This document shows, piece by piece, positions 1 through 8,328 of a DNA stretch of 64,000 bases. The DNA lies in assembly GCF_027922045.1 (NCBI RefSeq), contig NZ_BSEX01000006.1:254665-318664 (forward strand), given 5' to 3'. Below the pieces are notes generated by a model. It saw only the letters and a program-made list of their open reading frames with translations. It searched no databases and had not been told where the DNA came from. This DNA comes from Microbacterium terregens (GTDB lineage Bacteria; Pseudomonadota; Alphaproteobacteria; Sphingomonadales; Sphingomonadaceae). Position 1 is the first letter of the stretch. Each line of letters starts with the position of its first letter. Both the position numbers and the translations under genes were made by a program.

Positions 1-2007
1 CCGCCGCCTGCTCCTCCGGTCCGGAGCGGGCGTCCCCGCTGGTTGCGCTGGACGATCCGGCTGGTGGCGGCCGGCATCATCCTGCTGGTGCTGGCGATCG
101 CGTGGCTGGCGCTCACCGCGCCCCTGTCGAAGTCGCTGCAGCCGCCGCTGCCGCCCTCGATCACGCTGCTCTCTGCCGAGGGCACTCCGATCGCCCAGCG
201 CGGCGCCAACATCGGCAAGCCGGTCGACGCGACCAAGCTGCCCAAGCACGTCACCCAGGCGTTCCTCGCCGTCGAGGACCGTCGCTTCTACAGCCACTGG
301 GGCATCGACCCGCGCGGCATCCTGCGCGCCATGGTGCACAACACCATGTCCGGCGGCGTGCGCGAGGGTGGCAGCACCATCACGCAACAGCTCGCGAAAA
401 ACGCCTTCCTCGACTCCGACCGCACCGCCGCCCGCAAGCTGCGCGAGGTGATGATCGCCTTCTGGCTCGAAGCCTGGCTGACCAAGGACGAGATCCTCTC
501 GCGCTATCTCTCCAACGTCTATTTCGGCGACAACGCCTATGGCCTGTCGGCAGCGTCCGAGCATTATTTCAGCCGCAAGCCGCAGGACCTGAATACCGCG
601 CAGGCGGCGATGCTCGCAGGGCTGGTCAAGGCGCCTTCGCGCCTCGCCCCCACCGGCAATCTCAAGGGCGCGCGCGAGCGGCAGGCCGTGGTCGTCTCGA
701 CGATGAAGGCCGCCGGGTTCCTGACCCCCGCCGAGGCGCGGGCGGTGAAGCCTGCCAAGCTCCGCGTCGCCAAGGGCGATGATCTCCCCAGCGGCACCTA
801 TTTCGCCGACTGGGTGATCCCGGCCGCGCGCGACCGTGCCGGCGGCGTCGGCACCGACCTGCGCGTCACCACCACGCTGGAAAGCCGCATCCAGCGCGCC
901 GCCGAGCGGGCGGTCCGCCGCGCGGGGCTTCGCCAGACCCAGGTGGCGCTGGTCGCGATGCACCCCGATGGCCGCGTCATCGCGATGATCGGCGGCAAGA
1001 ACTACAAGGACAGCCCGTTCAACCGCGCGGTGCAGGCGCGGCGCCAGCCCGGCTCCACCTTCAAGCTGTTCGTCTATCTGGCAGCACTGCGCTCCGGCCT
1101 CAGCCCCGACTCGCCGGTGCAGGACGAGCCGCTCACGATCGGCGACTGGAGCCCCAAGAACAGCGACGGCCGTTATCTCGGCACCATCCCGCTCACCCGC
1201 GCCTTCGCCCGCTCCAGCAACGTCGCCTCGGCGCGGCTGACGCAGGAAGTGGGCGTGCGCAACGTGATCCGCGCCGCCCGCGACCTCGGCATCTCGACGC
1301 CGATCCCCAACGAGGCGACGATCGCGCTCGGCACCGCGAACGTCTCGCTGCTCGAACTGACCGCAGCCTATGCCGCGATCGCGGCCGGCGAGGCGCCGGT
1401 CCGCCCGCATGGCCTGAAGGACGAGGAACAGACCAGCTGGTTCGAACGGCTGCGCAACAGCAGCCGCCCGCTCGGCCGCCGCGAACTCGACGGCATGCGC
1501 GAGCTGCTCGCCGCCTCGATCCGCGGCACCGGCCACCAGGCGAACCTGCCCATCGAAGCGTTCGGCAAGACGGGCACCACCCAGGATTCCCGCGACGCGC
1601 TGTTCGTGGGTTATGCCGGCGACATCGTCGCGGGCGTGTGGCTCGGCAACGACGACAACACGCCCAACCCCGGCCTCGCCGGCGGCGGCCTGCCGGCGCG
1701 CATCTGGCGCGACTTCATGACGGAGGCGTTGGGCGTGCAGCTGCCGCCCCCGCCGCCCGAAGTGAACGAGGATCTCGACGAGGCAATCGATAACAGCGTC
1801 GACATCGCAGGCGACGCGATCGACGAGGCCGGTGCCAGGATCGACGAGGCGACGGACGCGCTGGAGGGACAGGTCCAGGGCCTGGGCCTCAACCTGCGCC
1901 TTGACCGGGACGGCGGCATCGTGGTGGACCGCAACGGCGACCGCCGCGGCCCGCCCCCGCCGCCGCCGCTGCCGGACGCACGCCGCCTGCCGGAAGACGA
2001 AGAGTGA
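1..2007 (+). CDS. Class A penicillin-binding protein (PBP1A family), 5' end outside window
   Basis: Bifunctional peptidoglycan synthase that polymerises glycan strands and cross-links stem peptides in the periplasm, anchored in the inner membrane. The frame is open to base 1 with a Pro/Arg-rich cytoplasmic stretch, so the true start is probably upstream; a TTG at 43 is only a fallback. One membrane segment lies at about 58-120. The GT51 domain shows EDRRFY (catalytic Glu codon at 274) and GGSTITQQLAKN. The transpeptidase shows STFK (Ser codon at 1054), SSN and KTGTT (Lys codon at 1567). The C-terminus is acidic and then proline-rich, an unusual tail outside the catalytic domains. Family assignment is firm; the exact paralogue (1A versus another class A type) is not. 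Confidence 0.93.
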   Translation, partial: PPPAPPVRSGRPRWLRWTIRLVAAGIILLVLAIAWLALTAPLSKSLQPPLPPSITLLSAEGTPIAQRGANIGKPVDATKLPKHVTQAFLAVEDRRFYSHWGIDPRGILRAMVHNTMSGGVREGGSTITQQLAKNAFLDSDRTAARKLREVMIAFWLEAWLTKDEILSRYLSNVYFGDNAYGLSAASEHYFSRKPQDLNTAQAAMLAGLVKAPSRLAPTGNLKGARERQAVVVSTMKAAGFLTPAEARAVKPAKLRVAKGDDLPSGTYFADWVIPAARDRAGGVGTDLRVTTTLESRIQRAAERAVRRAGLRQTQVALVAMHPDGRVIAMIGGKNYKDSPFNRAVQARRQPGSTFKLFVYLAALRSGLSPDSPVQDEPLTIGDWSPKNSDGRYLGTIPLTRAFARSSNVASARLTQEVGVRNVIRAARDLGISTPIPNEATIALGTANVSLLELTAAYAAIAAGEAPVRPHGLKDEEQTSWFERLRNSSRPLGRRELDGMRELLAASIRGTGHQANLPIEAFGKTGTTQDSRDALFVGYAGDIVAGVWLGNDDNTPNPGLAGGGLPARIWRDFMTEALGVQLPPPPPEVNEDLDEAIDNSVDIAGDAIDEAGARIDEATDALEGQVQGLGLNLRLDRDGGIVVDRNGDRRGPPPPPPLPDARRLPEDEE

Positions 2008-2061
2008 GCGCGCCCTTAGCTAGCCGTTGACCTCGGCCGCGCCGCCGCCCAAGGCGCGGCC

Positions 2062-3063
2062 ATGCGCTTCTTTTCCGACAATGCCGCTGCCGCCTGCCCC
2101 CAGGTGATCGAGGCGATCCTCGCTGCCAACCGGCTCGACACCGCCTATGACGGCGACGCGCTCAGCCAGTCGCTCGACGGCCGGCTGTCGGAGCTGTTCG
2201 AGACCGAGGTGGCGGCGCTGTGGGTCCCTTCGGGCACCGCCGCCAACTGCCTGGCGCTCGCAGCACTTTGCCCGCCGCACGGCGCGATCGTCTGCCACGC
2301 CGACGCGCACATCCAGAACGACGAGGGCGGCGCGCCCGAATTCTACACCCACGGCGCCAAGCTGCTGCTGGTGGAGGGTCCTGGCGCCAAGCTCACGCCC
2401 GACACCCTCACCGCCCGCCTCGACCGGATCGTCAACGGCGTCCACTGGGTCCAGCCGCACGCCGTCTCCATCACCAACGCCACCGAATACGGCCTGGTCT
2501 ATACGCCCGAAGAGGTCGCAGCGATCGGCGCCATCACCCGCGCCCGCGGCCTCGGCCTCCACATGGATGGCGCCCGCTTCGCCAATGCCGTCGCCCACCT
2601 CGGCTGCTCGCCCGCCGAGGTCACCTGGAAGGCTGGCGTCGACGCCTTGAGCTTCGGCTTCATCAAGAACGGCGGCATGAGCGCCGAGGCGCTGGTGTTC
2701 TTCAAGCCCGAACTCGCCGCCGCGACCAAATACCGCCGCAAGCGCGCCGGGCTGCTCGCGTCCAAGGGCCGCTTCCTCGCCGCGCAGATCCTGGCGATGG
2801 TGGAGGACGACCTGTGGCTCGCCAACGCGCGTGCCGCCAACGCCGGTGCCGCGCTGCTCGCGCGGGCCGCAGGCGACCGCCTCGTCTACCCGGTCCAGGC
2901 GAACGAGGTGTTTCTGCGCGCCAGCCCCGAGGAAGCCGCCTCGCTGCGCGCGCTCGGCTTCGACTTCTACGACTGGGCGCCGGGCGAGATCCGGCTGGTC
3001 ACCTCCTGGGACCAGACCGAGGAGCAGATCCGCCCGCTCGCCGATGCCATCGCGGCGCTGTGA
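2062..3063 (+). CDS. Threonine aldolase-like PLP-dependent beta-eliminating lyase
   Basis: Fold type I PLP enzyme of the low-specificity threonine aldolase family, expected to cleave beta-hydroxy amino acids such as threonine into glycine and an aldehyde in the cytoplasm. The 333-residue length fits the family. It begins FFSDNAAAACPQV, the usual N-terminal substrate segment. SGTAAN near 57-62 is the phosphate-binding part, HMDGARF at 168-173 carries the aspartate that contacts the pyridine nitrogen, and K202 in FIKNGG is the likely Schiff-base lysine. That lysine context departs from the common SKGLGAP form, so substrate range is uncertain. The stop overlaps the GTG of the next gene, so the two are translationally coupled. 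Confidence 0.85.
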   Translation: MRFFSDNAAAACPQVIEAILAANRLDTAYDGDALSQSLDGRLSELFETEVAALWVPSGTAANCLALAALCPPHGAIVCHADAHIQNDEGGAPEFYTHGAKLLLVEGPGAKLTPDTLTARLDRIVNGVHWVQPHAVSITNATEYGLVYTPEEVAAIGAITRARGLGLHMDGARFANAVAHLGCSPAEVTWKAGVDALSFGFIKNGGMSAEALVFFKPELAAATKYRRKRAGLLASKGRFLAAQILAMVEDDLWLANARAANAGAALLARAAGDRLVYPVQANEVFLRASPEEAASLRALGFDFYDWAPGEIRLVTSWDQTEEQIRPLADAIAAL

Positions 3064-3989
3064 CCACGCCCGTCCTCGCCGGCGAGACGCCGCGCTCCGC
3101 TACGCTGGGCGTGCTGATCCCGTTCGGGATTGTCACGCTGATCTGGGGATCGACCTGGATCGTGATCCGCGACCAGCTCGGCGTGGTCCCGCCGACCTGG
3201 TCGGTCGCGTATCGCTTCGGCGTAGGCGGGATCGCCATGCTGGTGTGGGCGCTGCTCCGGCGCGAGTCGCTGCGCCTCGACGCGCGCGGCTGGAGCTTCG
3301 CGGCCGTGCTGGCGCTCACCCAATTCTGCCTCAACTTCAACTTCGTCTATCGCGCCGAACAGTTCGTGACCTCCGGCCTGGTCGCCGTCGTCTACGCGCT
3401 GCTGATCGTCCCCAATGCGACGCTCGCGCGCATCTTCCTTGGCCAGCGCATGGGCCGCCAGCTGCTGGTCGGCTCCGGCATCGCCATGGTCGGCGTCGCG
3501 CTGCTGTTCGTGCATGAGCTGCGCCAGGCAGCGGCCGACAGCGACACGGTGCTGCTCGGAATGGGCATCACCCTTGCCGGCGTGCTTTGCGCCTCCGTCG
3601 CCAACGTCATGCAGGCGACCAAGGCCGCCAAGCGCTACCCGATGGCGCCGGTGCTCGGCATTGCCATGCTGATGGGCGCAGCGATGGATGCTGCTTTCGC
3701 CAGCGCCACCGTCGGCCCGCCGGTGTTCGACTGGCGCTGGGCCTATGTCGCGGGCATCCTCTATCTCGCGATCTTCGGCTCGGCGATCGCGTTTGCGCTC
3801 TACTTCGGCATCATCCGCGCGATCGGCCCGGCCAAGGCGGCGTACAACGGCGTCGTCGTGCCGGTGATTGCGATGCTGCTCTCGACCCTGTTCGAGGGCT
3901 ACCGCTGGTCGATGCTGGCCGGCGCCGGCGCACTGCTCGTGCTCGCCGGGCTGGTCATTGCCTTGAGCGCGCGCAGGCCGAACCGGTAG
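3060..3989 (+). CDS. DMT-superfamily (EamA) transporter
   Basis: Ten-helix inner-membrane permease of the drug/metabolite transporter superfamily, probably an exporter of amino acids or small metabolites. The GTG at 3060 shares bases with the TGA of the upstream aldolase-like gene, giving a 309-residue product of typical EamA length. IWGSTW near residue 22 is the family signature at the end of the first helix, and two five-helix EamA repeats can be seen. Coupling to the lyase suggests export of a related amino acid, which is inference. Its 3' end overlaps the convergent epimerase gene by 91 bases. Confidence 0.85.
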   Translation: MTTPVLAGETPRSATLGVLIPFGIVTLIWGSTWIVIRDQLGVVPPTWSVAYRFGVGGIAMLVWALLRRESLRLDARGWSFAAVLALTQFCLNFNFVYRAEQFVTSGLVAVVYALLIVPNATLARIFLGQRMGRQLLVGSGIAMVGVALLFVHELRQAAADSDTVLLGMGITLAGVLCASVANVMQATKAAKRYPMAPVLGIAMLMGAAMDAAFASATVGPPVFDWRWAYVAGILYLAIFGSAIAFALYFGIIRAIGPAKAAYNGVVVPVIAMLLSTLFEGYRWSMLAGAGALLVLAGLVIALSARRPNR

Positions 3990-4732
3990 TCGGGAAAGCG
4001 CGGCCGCCAGCCGAGCACGCGCTTCGCCCGCCCGTTCGCCACCCGCCGGTTTTCGGCATAGAAACCCTGCGCCATCGGCGATAGGCTTTCGAGCGGCACG
4101 AACGGCGGCGGCGCCATCCCCAGCAGTCGTGCGGCATAGTCGACCACCGCATTCTGGTCCGCCGGCAGGTCGTCCGCGAGGTTGTAGGCCCCCGCCGGCC
4201 CGTCCAACGCCGCGGCGATCCCGCTGGCGATGTCGTCGACATGCACCCGGCTGAACACCTGGCCCGCCAGGTCCACCCGATGCGCCGTCCCCGCCCGCAC
4301 CCGCTCCAGCGGCGAGCGGCCGGGACCATAGATGCCCGGCAGCCGCAGCACCCGAGCGCCCAGCGCCAGCCAGGCGCGATCGGCCGCCACCCGCGCGGCC
4401 CTGCGCCCGCCCAGCGGCGCGCTCTCGTCCACCCAGCCGCCGCTGGCGTCGCCATAGACCCCGGTCGAGGACAAATAGCCGAGCCAGCATCCGCGCTCGG
4501 CCAGCGCATCACCATAGGTCTCTAGGACCGGATCCACGTCGCCGACAGGCGGCACGCTCGAAAGCACCGCATCCGCCGCCGCGACCTCGAACCGCACGCG
4601 ATCGCTGTCGGCAAACGCGATCGTCCCATCACGCCCGTCCCGGCTCGTGCCGATCACCCGCCAGCCCCGCGCGCGCAGCCGCTTGGCAGCAACGCCCGCG
4701 GCATAGCCCAGCCCGAACACCAGCATCCGCAT
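3899..4732 (-). CDS. NAD(P)-dependent epimerase/dehydratase-like SDR protein
   Basis: Atypical short-chain dehydrogenase of the YeeZ-like epimerase group; the substrate is unknown. The N-terminus MLVFGLGYAAG is a Rossmann strand followed by a GxGxxG-type dinucleotide loop (residues 7-13). STGVYGD in the first third and the PGIYGPGR segment are typical of this group. The canonical catalytic YxxxK is not obvious. The 277-residue length fits. The last 30 residues (Ala/Ser/Pro-rich) are encoded antisense to the end of the DMT transporter, so a downstream stop may have been acquired by extension. No operon partner is seen. Confidence 0.8.
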   Translation of the reverse strand: MRMLVFGLGYAAGVAAKRLRARGWRVIGTSRDGRDGTIAFADSDRVRFEVAAADAVLSSVPPVGDVDPVLETYGDALAERGCWLGYLSSTGVYGDASGGWVDESAPLGGRRAARVAADRAWLALGARVLRLPGIYGPGRSPLERVRAGTAHRVDLAGQVFSRVHVDDIASGIAAALDGPAGAYNLADDLPADQNAVVDYAARLLGMAPPPFVPLESLSPMAQGFYAENRRVANGRAKRVLGWRPRFPDYRFGLRALKAMTSPASTSSAPAPASIDQR

Positions 4733-4770
4733 CCTAGACCGACCCCAACCTCACCACGCCATCCCTCCTA

Positions 4771-4947
4771 CCCGTTTGTTTCGAGTAGCCGTCGAGCCTG
4801 TCGAGACGGCGTACCGAGAAATCGCTTGCGGCTCTTTCGACGCCGTTCTCACACCCCGCCTGCACCCCTGCCCTTCGGGTCGAGAGGTCGCGCCTCCCTC
4901 TCGACACGGGCTCTCGACAAGCTCGATCCCTGCTCGAGACAAACGGG
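4771..4947. repeat. Inverted pair of REP-like intergenic repeats
   Basis: Two arms of about 40 bases face each other in the gap between two minus-strand genes: one at 4771-4812 beginning CCCGTTTGTTTCGAG and one at 4907-4947 ending CTCGAGACAAACGGG. The reverse complement of the right arm matches the left arm over the 5' CCCGTTTGT.TCGAG core and the following GTCGAG run, with a few mismatches. Each arm also contains its own palindromic TCGA-rich segment. The layout resembles a paired REP/BIME unit. A role as transcript end or mobile RAYT-mobilised unit is inferred only. Confidence 0.65.
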
Positions 4948-4969
4948 GGTGGGATCCTGCGCGACCCGC

Positions 4970-6610
4970 CTACTTCGCCATCGGCCCTTTGTAGAGCGTC
5001 CCGAAATAATCCCCCTTGTTCCAACGCGGCCGGTCCGGCGCATCCGCCAGCGTACGCACGATGGCCTGGTTCACGTCGACAAAGTCCTCTGCCGCCCTCC
5101 AGTCGATCGGCAGCCCGATCTCGTCCGAGGGCTGGTGATAGTTGTTCTCCAGGAACGCCTTGGTCGCCGCCGCGCCCGGCCCGCCCGGCCCCGGGTTGAG
5201 CGACACCGAAGGCACGCCCTGCCGCACGAAGCTGTAATGGTCGGTGCGCACGAAGTCGGCTTCCTCCGGCGCCGGGTCCGGCACCAGCGCGAGGCCGCGC
5301 GCCTTAGCCGCCGCCGCCACCGCCGGTCCGATGCTCGACCGGTCCGCCCCGAACGCGACCAGGTCGACGAAGCGATAGGTCAGGATCGGCATGTCGAGGT
5401 TGACGTTGGCGACCACATTCTCCTTCGCCACCGTCGGGTGCGCCGCGAAATAGTCGGAGCCGATCAGCCCCTTCTCCTCGGCGGTGACGGCCACGAACAA
5501 CAGGCTGCGCTTGGGCCGTGCGGCTTCGGTGCCGAACGCCTTGGCGACCTCCAGCATCGATGCGATGCCGATCGCATTGTCGAGCGCGCCGTTGTTGATC
5601 GCGTCGCCATCGACGGGCTTGGTCACGCCGATGTGGTCGAGGTGGGCGGAAAGCACCACCACTTCGCTCGACAGCGTCGGGTCGGAGCCGCGCAGCATCC
5701 CCACCACATTGGCGCTCGGCACATGCTCGATCGTGAAGCGCTGCTCCGTCGACAGCGTCGCCGCCAGCGCCCCCGTCGGCAGCTTCTTGCCCGCATCGTC
5801 CGCGGCCCGCACGTCGCTCCAGCGGATCTTCGATCCCGCAAACAGCTTCTCCGCGCCGGCAAAGCTCAGCACGCCCAGCGTCGGCACGCCGGCGTCGCGC
5901 GGCTTGCCCGCCGCGTCCGCCCAGGTCACGCCGCGCGTGTCCCAGCCCTCGGCCATCGCCTCGAACGGGAACACCTGGTGGATCTGGCTGGTCTCGATCA
6001 CCACGACGCCCACCGCGCCATGCGCCTTCGCCACCCGCGCGCGGTCGAGCCGGTTGCTCAGGTGCGCCGCGATCTCGCTGTTGAGCCCCTTGGGCCCGCT
6101 GTAGAGGATCGCGACGATCTTGCCGCGCACGTCCAGCCCGCGATAATCGTCCCGGCCGCTGGCCTTGTCGACGATGCCATAGCCCGCGAACACCACCGGC
6201 GCGGAAAGCGCGATGCGCTCGGCAGTGGGCGTCACCCGGATCGTCCAGTCGGTGCCGAACGCCATCGGCACGGCCTGCCCCGCGACGCGCAGCGCCATCG
6301 TCGGTTCGCCCGCCGGCTTGGCGGCGACCAGCGGCACCGGCTGGAACCAGCTGCCGTCCTTGCCGCCCGGCGTCAGCCCCGCCGCCAGCATCTGGGCCGC
6401 GACATATTCCGCCGCCACGTCATAGTCCGGCGTCCCCGCCTCGCGGCCCCGCAGCGCATCGGAGGCGAGGAACGCGACATGCGCCTTCAACGCCGCCTGC
6501 TTCGGGGTCAGCGCTGCCTCGGCCGTGGACACCGCAGGCGCGGCTTGGGCAAGCGCGGGCTGTGCCGCGTTCAGGGAAAGCAACGGCAGGCAAAGCAGCA
6601 GGGAACGCAT
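4970..6610 (-). CDS. Secreted M28-family zinc metallopeptidase with PA domain
   Basis: Exported aminopeptidase-like enzyme. A signal peptide (MRSLLLCLPLLSLN, ending near ALA-QA) is followed by a propeptide-like helix, a PA-type insertion, and the M28 catalytic fold. Zinc and catalytic residues appear in SAHLDH, GALDNA, VTAEEKG and TDHYSF, so the co-catalytic two-zinc site looks complete. The ATG at 6610 is preferred over an in-frame TTG two codons upstream because AAGG lies seven bases before it and the signal peptide then starts cleanly. About 546 residues, normal for PA-containing M28 proteins. It probably acts in the periplasm or outside the cell on peptides. Confidence 0.9.
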   Translation of the reverse strand: MRSLLLCLPLLSLNAAQPALAQAAPAVSTAEAALTPKQAALKAHVAFLASDALRGREAGTPDYDVAAEYVAAQMLAAGLTPGGKDGSWFQPVPLVAAKPAGEPTMALRVAGQAVPMAFGTDWTIRVTPTAERIALSAPVVFAGYGIVDKASGRDDYRGLDVRGKIVAILYSGPKGLNSEIAAHLSNRLDRARVAKAHGAVGVVVIETSQIHQVFPFEAMAEGWDTRGVTWADAAGKPRDAGVPTLGVLSFAGAEKLFAGSKIRWSDVRAADDAGKKLPTGALAATLSTEQRFTIEHVPSANVVGMLRGSDPTLSSEVVVLSAHLDHIGVTKPVDGDAINNGALDNAIGIASMLEVAKAFGTEAARPKRSLLFVAVTAEEKGLIGSDYFAAHPTVAKENVVANVNLDMPILTYRFVDLVAFGADRSSIGPAVAAAAKARGLALVPDPAPEEADFVRTDHYSFVRQGVPSVSLNPGPGGPGAAATKAFLENNYHQPSDEIGLPIDWRAAEDFVDVNQAIVRTLADAPDRPRWNKGDYFGTLYKGPMAK

Positions 6611-6797
6611 CGGCAACCTTCGGGGAGAAGAGAAAGGACCACCCTAGAGCAGGATAGCGCCAAGCAGAAGCGGCATGCCGCAGGCGCCAGGGAACGCGGT
6701 CGCTCGGCCGATCGCCGGCCTGAATGTCGCATTAGGATGGGAAACGGACGGTCCATTTTGGGGCGTTGGAAGGTCCAAGCTGCCGCTGCCCTGCGGA

Positions 6798-7028
6798 TCA
6801 GGGTTCGTATCTCACCTTGCGCGGCCATCTGGGATCATAATCCACGGGCTTCAATCGCCGGATTGCCAACCAAAGGCCGACTAGAAGTAGGTCTACTGCC
6901 AGCATCAAGGGCGAGCGCCGAACCCACCACTCAGCGGTCGCAATCATGAAGACGGACAGCGTCAGAATTTTAGCGACCGCCCAAGCAGGTGGGTAGTCAA
7001 GCACCGCATCGACGGTCTTTTCTGGCAT
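6798..7028 (-). CDS. Small two-helix membrane protein, unknown function
   Basis: A 76-residue open frame with two hydrophobic segments (AKILTLSVFMIATA and a following LMLAVDLLLVGLWLAI) and a basic C-terminal tail, the look of a small inner-membrane protein. The ATG at 7028 has GGGGTG about six bases upstream; a GTG at 7049 is an alternative start. Codon bias is weaker than in neighbouring genes and I recognise no family. It sits in a patch of short unknown genes between the M28 peptidase and recN, all on the minus strand but widely spaced. Confidence 0.5.
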   Translation of the reverse strand: MPEKTVDAVLDYPPAWAVAKILTLSVFMIATAEWWVRRSPLMLAVDLLLVGLWLAIRRLKPVDYDPRWPRKVRYEP

Positions 7029-7116
7029 CAGCGCACCCCGAATAAACACCTCGCTGGTTTCTCACGAACGCCGGCTTTCAGGCAACCGGCTTACCCAAGT
7101 GAACGTCCGGTGTGGA

Positions 7117-7584
7117 TTAGCTGCGCAGGCCATGTAGTCGGGGGTCCACGCGCTTCGCGGTATCCAGCGGGTAGCTCAGGATGACTTTCGTTGCGCCAAT
7201 CTCGTGGTCAGCAACATAGTAGATCACCCAACGATCTCCTGGACGTGGCATCGGCGTTTCGTCATCACATGCCGCAGCTCCCCACCCCCTGTCGAAGACG
7301 ACCAGCTCCGGTGAGTCGCCCCCATGGACCGTCTGGTTGATCGAAGCGGTGACGCGCCACGGAGCCTCGTAGCTTTCAAAAAGGGCCTGCATCCTTCGGG
7401 TCATTGGATTGCTGAGGTGCCGAGCTTCGGTCACAGTCACCAGCGCCACCCGCAGTTCGGCCTCCTCAGCGTATACATCCGCGATCCTTTTCTCCGGTGT
7501 TTGCGACACGCGGCATGCGTTCGCCGAAGGGGTAAGAACTCCCATGAAGAGCAGGGCGCACAAGGCTAGCTTCAGACCGAGCAT
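7117..7584 (-). CDS. Secreted hypothetical protein
   Basis: A 155-residue protein with a clear signal peptide (residues 1 to about 23, ending SANA) and then a mature domain whose first residue is Cys. The Cys context is not a good lipobox, so soluble periplasmic location is more likely than lipoprotein. The body has an alternating strand pattern (RVALVTVTEA, ELVVFDRGWG, RWVIYYVAD) that suggests a small beta-rich fold, with two Cys (mature residue 1 and CDDE) that could form a disulfide. No family recognised. It stands alone, with about 210 empty bases upstream. Confidence 0.65.
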   Translation of the reverse strand: MLGLKLALCALLFMGVLTPSANACRVSQTPEKRIADVYAEEAELRVALVTVTEARHLSNPMTRRMQALFESYEAPWRVTASINQTVHGGDSPELVVFDRGWGAAACDDETPMPRPGDRWVIYYVADHEIGATKVILSYPLDTAKRVDPRLHGLRS

Positions 7585-7794
7585 GCGTCATCCATAGCAC
7601 GGCGCCTCAGGTTCGAAGTAGGGGGCTGCCGGTGAAGGTAGGCACTGGGGTACAGCGATGCGTTCCAGGCTCCTGACAGCGTTTCTGCGGCATCGGCAGG
7701 CCAAGCGGAGGGTGTCTCCGTCGCGGGGACCGAAAGTGGGTGGTTTGCCGAACGGCAGCTATCGGGAAGAACTATGGCGAACCTGACGGTCTGA

Positions 7795-8268
7795 TCAGTC
7801 CTCTTCCTTCACCCAGAATATGAAGGCGTTGTCGCGGTCAAAGCCAATCACTCCGCAGTCAAAGGTTGCAGAGGTGAGTGGGCTCCAACCGGTCGGATCG
7901 CCCTCTTTCCAATGCCCGTTGCTAAGGAAGCTGGCGTCGTCAGCCAAGTCGGCGAGAGCCGCTTTAGCGTCCCGGACAAACCCGGCGGAGGGTGAAGGCT
8001 TACCGTAGGCTAAGCTTGTCGTTCCTGCCACGGCAAGGACGTGCGCGGCTGCGGCCCTATCGAGAAAAACCATCCGGTCGCCCGCGAATGGATCATCGAG
8101 CGCGGTCGGCAACCCCACTTGCCCCGCGATCACCTTAGCTACTTGCCCCTCACGAACGTCTGGTCGCTTGCCGACCCACCAGCTTGCGTGGGACCGCCGC
8201 GCAAGGCGGCGAAGAAGTGGTTCGAGCGTCTGCATCCGGGTAGTAGATCGTACCCCATCAATGACCAC
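7795..8268 (-). CDS. Hypothetical cytoplasmic protein
   Basis: A 157-residue frame starting at GTG 8268; an in-frame stop lies just upstream, and the next ATG (8235) has no convincing ribosome site. The protein is rich in Ala, Asp and Trp, has no signal or membrane segment, and ends in a strongly patterned stretch (TFDCGVIGFDRDNAFIFWVKEED) typical of a strand-turn-strand C-terminus. No known family recognised. Base composition is closer to the preceding small genes than to recN, supporting a locally acquired patch. Confidence 0.55.
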   Translation of the reverse strand: MVIDGVRSTTRMQTLEPLLRRLARRSHASWWVGKRPDVREGQVAKVIAGQVGLPTALDDPFAGDRMVFLDRAAAAHVLAVAGTTSLAYGKPSPSAGFVRDAKAALADLADDASFLSNGHWKEGDPTGWSPLTSATFDCGVIGFDRDNAFIFWVKEED

Positions 8269-8328
8269 AACTGGGCGTTAGCGGACGTTCCCTTCTGAGG
8301 GTCACCACCCAGCACCCCGCAATGCCCC

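Noticed and set aside
4826..6949. 707-residue plus-strand frame
   Set aside because: Antisense to the M28 peptidase, whose motifs and signal peptide are clear on the other strand.
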